Assembly (NCBI GenBank): GCA_963580455.1
Contig: OY756962.1
Location: 15,332,001-15,396,000, forward strand
Direction: 5' to 3'
DNA length: 64,000 bases
Source of the DNA: Euonymus europaeus
Taxonomy: Eukaryota; Streptophyta; Magnoliopsida; Celastrales; Celastraceae
Part shown: positions 51,139-62,189 of the stretch, piece by piece
How positions within the stretch are numbered: position 1 is the first letter of the stretch
Layout: every line of letters starts with the position of its first letter
The notes under the pieces: model-generated
The model's input: the letters and a program-made list of their open reading frames with translations, nothing else
Databases searched by the model: none
Told to the model about the DNA's origin: nothing
Made by a program: the position numbers and the translations under genes

Positions 51139-53381
51139 GAGTAACTTCGAACCATCAAAGTTGCTTGATGTACACTTTCTATTGTCCTTCTATGTCAAAT
51201 TTTACGAGTATAAGCTTCCAAGATTACTTCAATGCCAAAACACCAACTTTTCATCACAAATGGACAAAACCGTTAAAAGCTCCTCCATAGAGAGAGTTGA
51301 GCAACTTCGGACCAACAAAGTTGCTCGGGATATACTTTTTATTGTTCTTCTATGTCAAATTTTACGAGTATAAGCTTCCTAGATTATTTCGATGCTAAAA
51401 CATCATCTTTCTATGACAAATGGACAAAACCGCTAAAAGCCCCTCCATAGAGAGAGTTGAGCAACTTCGGACCATCAAAGTTGCTCGGTGTACACTTTTT
51501 ATTGTTATTCTTTGTCAACTTTTATGAGTATAAGCTTCCAAGATTATTTCGATTCCAAATCACCAACTTTCTATGAGAAATAGACAAAACCGTTAAAAGC
51601 TCCTCCATAGAGAGAGTTGAGCAACATCGGACCAACAAAGTTGCTCGGGATACACTTTTTATTGTTCTTCTATGTCAAATTTTACGAGTATAAGCTTCCT
51701 AGATTATATCGATGCCAAAACACCATCTTTCTATGACAAATAGACAAAACCGTTAGAAGCTCCTCCATAGAGAGAGTTGAGCAACTTCGAACCATCAAAG
51801 TTTCTTGATGTACACTTTTTATTGTCTTTCTATGTCAAATTTTACGAGTATAAGCTTCAAAGATTACTTCGATGCCAAAACACCAACTTTTTATCACAAA
51901 TGGACAAAACCGTTAAAAGGTCCTCCATAGAGAGAGTTGAGCAACTTCGGACCATCAAAGTTACTTGGTGTACGCTTTTTATTGTTCTTCTATGTCAAAT
52001 TTTACAAGTATAAGCTTCCTAGATTATTTCGATTCTAAAACACCATCCTTCTATGACAAATGGAGAAAACCGTTAAAAGCCCCTCCATAGAGAGAGTTGA
52101 GCAACTTCGGACCATCAAAGTTGCTCGGTGTACACTTTTTATTGTTATTCTTTGTCAACTTTTATGAGTATAAGCTTCCAAGATTATTTCGATTCCAAAT
52201 CACCAACTTTCTATGACAAATGGACAAAACCGTTAAAATCTCCTCTATAGAGAGAGTTGAGCAACTTCGGACCAACACAGTTGCTCGGTATACAATTTTT
52301 ATTGTTCTTCTTTGTCAAATTTTACGAGTATAAGCTTCCTAGATTATTTCGATGCTAAAACACCATCTTTCTATGACAAATGGACAAAACCGTTAAAAGC
52401 CCCTCCATAGAGAGAGTTGAGCAACTTAGGACCATCAAAGTTGCTCGGTGTACACTTTTTATTGTTCTTCTATGTCAAATTTTATGAGTATAAGCTTCCT
52501 AGATTATTTCGATGCTAAAACACCATCTTTCTATGACAAATGGACAAAACCGTTAAAAGCCCCTCCATAGAGAGAATTGAGCAACTTCGGACCAACACAG
52601 TTGCTCGGTATACAATTTTTATTGTTCTTCTTTGTCAAATTTTACGAGTATAAGTTTCCTAGATTATTTCGATGGTAAAACTCCATATTTCTATGACAAA
52701 TGGACAAAACCGTTAAAAGCCCCCCCATAGAGAGAGTGGAGCAACTTCGTACCATCAAAGTTGCTCGGTGTACACTTTTTACTGTTCTTCTACGTCAAAT
52801 TTTACGAGTACAAGCTTGCAAGATTATTTCGATGGCAAAACAACACCAACTTTTTATCACAAATGGACAAAACCGTTAAAAGCTCGTACAAAGAGAGAGT
52901 TGGGCAACTTTGGACCAACAAAGTTGCTCGGGATACACTTTTTATTGTTCTTCTTTGTAAAATTCTACGAGTATAAGCTTCCTAGAATATTTCGATGATA
53001 AAACACCATCTTTCTATGACAAATGGATAAAACCGTTAAAAGCCCCTCCATAGAGAGAGTTGAGCAACTTCGGACCAACAAAGTTGCTCGGGATACACTT
53101 TTTATTGTTCTTCTATGTCAAATTTTACGAGTATAAGCTTTCTAGATTATTTCGATGCTAAAACACCATCCTTCTATGACAAATGGACAAAACCGTTAAA
53201 AGCCCATCCATAGAGAGAGTTGAGCAACTTCGGACCATCAAAGTTGCTCGGTGTACACTTTTTATTGTTCTTCTATGTCAAATTTTATGAGTATAATCTT
53301 CCAAGATTATTTCGATTCCAAATCACCAACTTTCTATGAGAAATGGATAAAACCATTTAAAGCTCCTCCATAGAGAGTGTG
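51139..53381 (+). repeat. Family-2 14-monomer HOR, copy 2 (2243 bp)
   Basis: An exact-offset copy of the preceding unit. The stretch I compared base by base (about 50401-50680 against 52644-52923) showed no difference, and all rare marks recur, including GATGGC and TCGTACAAAG. This makes it one of the most recent amplifications in the window. Confidence 0.88.
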
Positions 53382-56300
53382 GAGTAACTTCGAACCATCA
53401 AAGTTGCTTGATGTACACTTTCTATTGTCCTTCTATGTCAAATTTTACGAGTATAAGCTTCCAAGATTACTTCAATGCCAAAACACCAACTTTTCATCAC
53501 AAATGGACAAAACCGTTAAAAGCTCCTCCATAGAGAGAGTTGAGCAACTTCGGACCAACAAAGTTGCTCGGGATATACTTTTTATTGTTCTTCTATGTCA
53601 AATTTTACGAGTATAAGCTTCCTAGATTATTTCGATGCTAAAACATCATCTTTCTATGACAAATGGACAAAACCGCTAAAAGCCCCTCCATAGAGAGAGT
53701 TGAGCAACTTCGGACCATCAAAGTTGCTCGGTGTACACTTTTTATTGTTATTCTTTGTCAACTTTTATGAGTATAAGCTTCCAAGATTATTTCGATTCCA
53801 AATCACCAACTTTCTATGAGAAATAGACAAAACCGTTAAAAGCTCCTCCATAGAGAGAGTTGAGCAACATCGGACCAACAAAGTTGCTCGGGATACACTT
53901 TTTATTGTTCTTCTATGTCAAATTTTACGAGTATAAGCTTCCTAGATTATATCGATGCCAAAACACCATCTTTCTATGACAAATAGACAAAACCGTTAGA
54001 AGCTCCTCCATAGAGAGAGTTGAGCAACTTCGAACCATCAAAGTTTCTTGATGTACACTTTTTATTGTCTTTCTATGTCAAATTTTACGAGTATAAGCTT
54101 CAAAGATTACTTCGATGCCAAAACACCAACTTTTTATCACAAATGGACAAAACCGTTAAAAGGTCCTCCATAGAGAGAGTTGAGCAACTTCGGACCATCA
54201 AAGTTACTTGGTGTACGCTTTTTATTGTTCTTCTATGTCAAATTTTACAAGTATAAGCTTCCTAGATTATTTCGATTCTAAAACACCATCCTTCTATGAC
54301 AAATGGAGAAAACCGTTAAAAGCCCCTCCATAGAGAGAGTTGAGCAACTTCGGACCATCAAAGTTGCTCGGTGTACACTTTTTATTGTTATTCTTTGTCA
54401 ACTTTTATGAGTATAAGCTTCCAAGATTATTTCGATTCCAAATCACCAACTTTCTATGACAAATGGACAAAACCGTTAAAATCTCCTCTATAGAGAGAGT
54501 TGAGCAACTTCGGACCAACACAGTTGCTCGGTATACAATTTTTATTGTTCTTCTTTGTCAAATTTTACGAGTATAAGCTTCCTAGATTATTTCGATGCTA
54601 AAACACCATCTTTCTATGACAAATGGACAAAACCGTTAAAAGCCCCTCCATAGAGAGAGTTGAGCAACTTAGGACCATCAAAGTTGCTCGGTGTACACTT
54701 TTTATTGTTCTTCTATGTCAAATTTTATGAGTATAAGCTTCCTAGATTATTTCGATGCTAAAACACCATCTTTCTATGACAAATGGACAAAACCGTTAAA
54801 AGCCCCTCCATAGAGAGAATTGAGCAACTTCGGACCAACACAGTTGCTCGGTGGACACTTTTTATTGTCCTTCTATGTCAAATTTTATGAGTATAAGATT
54901 CCAAGATTATTTCGATTCCAAATCACCAACTTTCTATGAGAAATAGACAAAACCGTCAAAAGCTCCTCCATAGAGAGAGTTGAGCAACATCGGACCAACA
55001 AAGTTGCTCGGGATACACTTTTTATTGTTCTTCTATGTCAAATTTTACGAGTATAAGCTTCCTAGATTATTTCGATGCCAAAACACCATCTTTCTATGAC
55101 AAATAGACAAAACCGTTAAAAGCTCCTCCATAGAGAGAGTTGAGAAACTTCGGACCAACAAAGTTGCTCGGGATACACTTTTTATTGTTCTTCTATGTCA
55201 AATTTTACGAGTATAAGCTTCCTAGATTATTTCGATGCTAAAACACCATCTTCCTATGACAAATGTACAAAACCGTTAAAAGCTCCTCGATAGAGAGAGT
55301 TGAGCAACTTCGGACCATCAAAGTTGCTCGGTGTACTTTTTTTATTGTTCTTCTATGTCAAATTTTATGAGTATAAGCTTCCAAGATTATTTCGATTCCA
55401 AATCACCAACTTTCTATGAGAAATGGACAAAACCGTTAAAAGCTCCTCCATAGAGAGAGTTGAGCAACTTCGAACCAACAAAGTTGCTCGGGATACACTT
55501 TTTATTGTTCTTCTTTGTCAACTTTTACGAGTATAAGCTTCCTAGATTATTTCGATGCTAAAACACCATCTTTCTATGGCAAATGGACAAAACCGTAAAA
55601 AGACCCTCCATAGAGAGAGTTGAGCAACTTCGGACCATCAAAGTTGCTCGGTGTACACTTTTTATTGTTATTCTATGTCAAAGTTTATGAGTATAAGCTT
55701 CCAAGATTATTTCGATTCCAAATCACCAACTTTCTATGACAAATGGATAAAACCGTTAAAAGCTCCTCCATAGAGAGAGTTGAGCAACTTCGGACCATCA
55801 AAGTTGCTCGGTGTACACTTTTTATTGTTCTTCTATGTCAAATTTTATGAGTATAAGCTTCCTAGATTATTTCGATTCCAAATCACCAACTTTCTATGAG
55901 AAATGGGCAAAACCGTTAAAAGCTCCTCCATAGAGAGAGTTGAGCAACTTCGAACCAACAAAGTTGCTCGGGATACAATTTTTATTGTTCTTCTTTGTCA
56001 AATTTTACGAGTATAAGCTTCCTAGATTATTTCGATGCTAAAACACCATCTTTCTATGACAAATGGACAAAACCGTTAAAAGCCCCTCCATAGAGAGAGT
56101 TGAGCAACTTAGGACCATCAAAGTTGCTCGGTGTACACTTTTTATTGTTATTCTATGTCCAATTTTATGAGTATAAGCTTCGAAGATTATTTCGATTCCA
56201 AATCGCCAACTTTCTATGAGAAATGGACGAAACCGTTAAAAGCTACTTCATATAGAGAGTTGAGCAACTTCGGACCATCAAAGTTGCTCCGTGTATACTT

Positions 56301-57064
56301 TTTATCGTTCTTCTATGTCAAATTTTACGAGTATAAGTTTCCTAGATTATTTCGATGGTAAAACTCCATATTTCTATGACAAATGGACAAAACCGTTAAA
56401 AGCCCCCCCATAGAGAGAGTGGAGCAACTTCGTACCATCAAAGTTGCTCGGTGTACACTTTTTACTGTTCTTCTACGTCAAATTTTACGAGTACAAGCTT
56501 GCAAGATTATTTCGATGCCAAAACAACACCAACTTTTTATCACAAATGGACAAAACCGTTAAAAGCTCGTACATAGAGAGAGTTGGGCAACTTTGGACCA
56601 ACAAAGTTGCTCGGGATACACTTTTTATTGTTCTTCTTTGTAAAATTCTACGAGTATAAGCTTCCTAGAATATTTCGATGATAAAACACCATCTTTCTAT
56701 GACAAATGGATAAAACCGTTAAAAGCCCCTCCATAGAGAGAGTTGAGCAACTTCGGACCAACAAAGTTGCTCGGGATACACTTTTTATTGTTCTCCTATG
56801 TCAAATTTTACGAGTATAAGCTTTCTAGATTATTTCGATGCTAAAACACCATCCTTCTATGACAAATGGACAAAACCGTTAAAAGCCCATCCATAGAGAG
56901 AGTTGAGCAACTTCGGACCATCAAAGTTGCTCGGTGTACACTTTTTATTGTTCTTCTATGTCAAATTTTATGAGTATAAGCTTTCAAGATTATTTCGATT
57001 CCAAATCACCAACTTTCTATGAGAAATGGACAAAACTGTTAAAAGCTCCTCCATAGAGAGAGTT
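53382..57064 (+). repeat. Family-2 23-monomer HOR, second occurrence (3683 bp)
   Basis: This starts as a third 14-mer, but from the unit near 54822 (GGTGGACAC after CAACACAG) follows the 23-mer at 42168 with an offset of 11212-11214 bp. The 2-bp gain of the first 23-mer is absent, which explains the two-base length difference. Near 56975 it leaves the pattern: AAGCTTTCAAG replaces TAATCTTCCAAG and the marker monomer is not found, so the regular family-2 series ends here. Confidence 0.82.
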
Positions 57065-59943
57065 GAGCAACTTCGGACCAACAAAGTTGCTCGGGATATA
57101 CTTTTTATTGTTCTTCTATGTCAAATTTTACGAGTATAAGCTTCCTAGATTATTTCGATGCTAAAACACCATCTTTCTATGACAAATGGACAAAACCGCT
57201 AAAAGCCCCTCCATAGAGAGAGTTGAGCAACTTCGGACCATCAAAGTTGCTCGGTGTACACTTTTTATTGTTATTCTTTGTCAACTTTTATGAGTATAAG
57301 CTTCCAAGATTATTTCGATTCCAAATCACCAACTTTCTATGAGAAATAGACAAAACAGTTAAAAGCTCCTCCATAGAGAGAGTTGAGCAACATCGGACCA
57401 ACAAAGTTGCTCGGGATACACTTTTTATTGTTCTTCTATGCCAAATTTTAGGAGTATAAGCTTCCTAGATTATTTCGATGCCAAAACACCATCTTTCTAT
57501 GACAAATAGACAAAACCGTTAGAAGCTCCTCCATAGAGAGAGTTGAGCAACTTCGAACCATCAAAGTTTCTTGATGTACACTTTTTATTGTCTTTCTATG
57601 TCAAATTTTACGAGTATAAGCTTCAAAGATTACTTCGATGCCAAAACACCAACTTTTTATCACAAATGGACAAAACCGTTAAAAGGTCCTCCATAGAGAG
57701 AGTTGAGCAACTTCGGACCATCAAAGTTGCTTGGTGTACGCTTTTTATTGTTCTTCTATGTCAAATTTTACGAGTATAAGCTTCCTAGATTATTTCGATT
57801 CTAAAACACCATCCTTCTATGACAAATGGACAAAACCGTTAAAAGCCCCTCCATAGAGAGAGTTGAGCAACTTCGGACCATCAAAGTTGCTCGGTGTACA
57901 CTTTTTATTGTTATTCTTTGTCAACTTTTATGAGTATAAGCTTCCAAGATTATTTCGATTCCAAATCACCAACTTTCTATGAGAAATAGACAAAACCGTT
58001 AAAAGCTCCTCCATAGAGAGAGTTGAGCAACGTCGAACCAACAAAGTTGATCGGGATACACTTTTTATTGTTCTTCTTTGTCAAATTTTACGAGTATAAG
58101 CTTCCTAGATTTTTTCGATGCTAAAACACCATCTTTCTATGACAAATGGACAAAACCGTTAAAATCTCCTCCATAGAGAGAGTTGAGCAACTTCGGACCA
58201 ACACAGTTGCTCGGTGTACACATTTTATTGTCCTTCTATGTCAAATTTTACGAGTATAAGCTTCCAAGATTACTTCGATGCCAAAACACCAACTTTTATC
58301 ACAAATGAACAAAACCGTTAAAAGCTCCTCCATAGATAGAGTTGAGCAACTTCGGACCAACAAAGTTGCTCGGGATACACTTTTTATTGTTCTTCTATGT
58401 CAAATTTTACGAGTATAAGCTTCCTAGATTTTTTCGATGCTAAAACACCATCTTTCTATGACAAATGGACAAAACCGTTAAAAGCCCCTCCATAGAGAGA
58501 GTTGAGCAACTTCGGACCAACACAGTTGCTCGGTGGACACTTTTTATTGTCCTTCTATGTCAAATTTTATGAGTATAAGATTCCAAGATTATTTCGATTC
58601 CAAATCACCAACTTTCTATGAGAAATAGACAAAACCGTCAAAAGCTCCTCCATAGAGAGAGTTGAGCAACATCGGACCAACAAAGTTGCTCGGGATACAC
58701 TTTTTATTGTTCTTCTATGTCAAATTTTACGAGTATAAGCTTCCTAGATTATTTCGATGCCAAAACACCATCTTTCTATGACAAATAGACAAAACCGTTA
58801 AAAGCTCCTCCATAGAGAGAGTTGAGCAACTTCGGACCAACAAAGTTGCTCGGGATACACTTTTTATTGTTCTTCTATGTCAAATTTTACGAGTATAAGC
58901 TTCCTAGATTATTTCGATGCTAAAACACCATCTTCCTATGACAAATGGACAAAACCGTTAAAAGCTCCTCGATAGAGAGAGTTGAGCAACTTCGGACCAT
59001 CAAAGTTGCTCGGTGTACTTTTTTTATTGTTCTTCTATGTCAAATTTTATGAGTATAAGCTTCCAAGATTATTTCGATTCCAAATCACCAACTTTCTATG
59101 AGAAATGGACAAAACCGTTAAAAGCTCCTCCATAGAGAGAGTTGAGCAACTTCGAACCAACAAAGTTGCTCGGGATACACTTTTTATTGTTCTTCTTTGT
59201 CAAATTTTACGAGTATAAGCTTCCTAGATTATTTCGATGCTAAAACACCATCTTTCTATGACAAATGGACAAAACCGTTAAAAGCCCCTCCATAGAGAGA
59301 GTTGAGCAACTTAGGACCATCAAAGTTGCTCGGTGTACACTTTTTATTGTTATTCTATGTCAAATTTTATGAGTATAAGCTTCCAAGATTATTTCGATTC
59401 CAAATCACCAACTTTCTATGGGAAATGGACAAAACCGTTCAAAGCTCCTCCATAGAGAGAGTTGAGCAACTTTGAACCAACAAAGTTGCTCGAAATACAC
59501 TTTTGATTGTTCTTCTTTGTCAAATTTTACGAGTATAAGCTTCCTAGATTATTTCGATGCCGAAAAATGAACTTTTTACGACAAACGGATAAAACCAATA
59601 AAATCTCCTCCATAGAGAGAGTTGAGCAACTTCGGACCATCAAAGTTGCTCGGTGTACACTTTTTATTGTTCTTCTATGTCAAATTTTACGAGTATAAGC
59701 TTCCAAGATTTTTTTGATTCCAAATCACCAACTTTCTATGAGAAATGGACAAAACCGTTAAAAGCTCCTCCATAAAGAGAGTTGAGCAACTTCGGACCAT
59801 CAAAGTTGCTCGGTGTACACTTTTTATTGTTCTTCTATGTCAAATTTTACGAGTATAAGTTTCCAAGATTATTTCGATGCAAAAACACCATCTTTCTATG
59901 ACAAATGGACAAAACCGTTAAAAGCTCCTCCATAGAGAGAGTT
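57065..59943 (+). repeat. Transition region, mixed monomers
   Basis: Eighteen monomers with mixed ancestry. The unit near 57545 repeats the damaged-dyad class of 39765 and 54022. The one near 58503 is the GGTGGACAC class. Units near 58823-59143 (TTCCTATGAC, CCTCGA, TACTTTTTTTATT) resemble family 1. One T is missing in the core near 58293 (AACTTTTATCAC). Private substitutions such as ATTTTTTCGATG and GTTGATCGG are more frequent here than in the HOR blocks, as expected for less homogenised flanks. No gene is present. Confidence 0.75.
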
Positions 59944-62189
59944 GAGCAACTTCGGACCATCAAAGTTGCTCGGTGTACACTTTTTATTGTTCTTCTACGT
60001 CAAATTTTACGAGTACAAGCTTCCAAGATTATTTCGATGCTAAAACAACACCAACTTTTTATCACAAATGGACAAAACCGTTAAAAGCTCCTACATAGAG
60101 AGAGTGCGGCAACTTTGGACCACCAAAGTTGCTCGGGATACACTTTTTATTGTTCTTCTATGTCAAATTTTACGAGTATAAGTTTCCTAGATTATTTCGA
60201 TGTTAAAACACCATCTATCTATGACAAATGGACAAAACCGTTAAAAGCTCCTCCATAGAGATAGTTGAGCAACTTCGGACCATCAAAGTTGCTCGGTGTA
60301 CACTTTTTATTGTTCTTCTACGTCAAATTTTACGAGTACAAGCTTCCATTATTATTTCGATGCCAAAACAACACCAACTTTTTATCACAAATGGACAAAA
60401 CCGTTAAAAGCTCCTACATAGAGAGAGTGAGGCAACTTTGGACTACCAAAGTTGCTCGGGATATACTTTTTATTGTTCTTCTTTGTCAAATTTTACGATT
60501 ATAAGCTTCCTAAATTATTTCGATGCCAAAACACCATCTTTCTATGACAAATGGACAAAACCGATAAAAGCCCCTCCATAGAGAGAGTTGAGCAACTTCG
60601 GACCATCAAAGTTGCTCGATGTACACTTTTTATTGTTATTCTATGTCAAATTTTATGAGTTTAAGCTTCCAAGATTATTTCGATTCCAAATCACCAACTT
60701 TCTACGAGAAATAGACAAAACCGTTAAAAGCTTCTCCATAGAGAGTGTTGAGCAACTTCGGACCATCAAATTTGCTCGGTGTACATTTTTTATTGTTATT
60801 CTATGTCAAATTTTATGAGTATAAGCTTCCAAGATTATTTCGATTCCAAATCACCAACTTTCTATGAGAAATAGACAAAACCGTTAAAAGCTCATCCGTA
60901 GAGAGAGTTGAGCAACTTCGAAAAATAAAAGTTGCTCGATGTACACTTTTTATTGTTCTTCTATGTTAAATTTTATGAGTATAAGCTTCCTAGATTATTT
61001 CGATGCCAAAAAATGAACTTTTTACGACAAATAGACAAAACCGTTAAAATCTCCTCCATAGAGAGAGTTGAGCAACTTCGGACCAACAGAGTTGCTCGGT
61101 GTACACTTTTTATTGTCCTTCTATGTCAAATTTTACGAGTATAAGCTTCCAATATTATTTCGATACCAAAACACCAACTTTTTATCACAAATGGACAAAA
61201 CCGTCAAAAGCTCCTCCATAGAGAGAGTTGAGCAACTTCGAACCAACAAAGTTGCTCGGGATACACTTTTTATTGTTCTTCTATGTCAAATTTTACGAGT
61301 GTAAGCTTCCTAGATTATTTCGATGCTAAAACACCATCTTCCTATGACAAATGGACAAAACCGTTAAAAGCTCCTCGATAAAGAGAGTTGAGCAACTTCG
61401 GACCATCAAAGTTGCTCGGTGTACTTTTTTTATTGTTCTTCTATGTCAAATTTTATGAGTATAAGCTTCCAAGATTATTTCGATTCCAAATCACCAACTT
61501 TCTATGAGAAATGGACAAAACCGTTAAAAGCTCCTACATAGAGAGAGTTGAGCAACTTCGAACCAACAAAGTTGCTCGGGATACACTTTTTATTGTTCTT
61601 CTTTGTCAAATTTTACGAGTATAAGCTTCCTAGATTATTTCGATGCTAAAACTCCATCTTTCTATGGCAAATGGACAAAACCGTAAAAAGACCCTCCATA
61701 GAGAGAGTTGAGCAACTTCGGACCATCAAAGTTGCTCGGTGTACACTTTTTATTGTTATTCTATGTCAAATTTTATGAGTATAAGCTTCCAAGATTATTT
61801 CGATTCCAAATCACCAACTTTCTATGACAAATGGATAAAACCGTTAAAAGCTCCTCCATAGAGAGAGTTGAGCAACTTCGGACCATCAAAGTTGGTCGGT
61901 GTACACTTTTTATTGTTCTTCTATCTCAAATTTTATGAGTATAAGCTTCCAAGATTATTTCGATTCCAAATCACCAACTTTCTATGAGAAATAGACAAAA
62001 CCGTTAAAAACTCCTCCATAGAGAGAGTTGAGCAACTTCGAACAATCAAAGTTGCTCGATGTACACTTTTTATTGTTCTTCTATGTTAAATTTTATGAGT
62101 ATAAGCTTCCTAGATTATTTCGATGCCAAAAAATGAACTTTTTACGACAAATGGACAAAATCGTTAAAATCTCCTCCATAGAGAGAGTT
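59944..62189 (+). repeat. Return of family-1 monomers
   Basis: The order 163-bp unit, altered dyad, GATGTAC with GAGTTTAAGC, AAAAATAAAAG dyad, CAACAGAG unit matches 32071-33033 at a constant offset of 28196 bp. From 62030 it matches 33354 at 28676 bp, three monomers further. The units are more diverged than within-block copies: GTGCGGCAAC and GTGAGGCAAC for GTGGGGCAAC, CCATTATT for CCAATATT, CAACAGAG for CAACACAG. This is family-1 sequence on the far side of the family-2 block. Confidence 0.82.
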
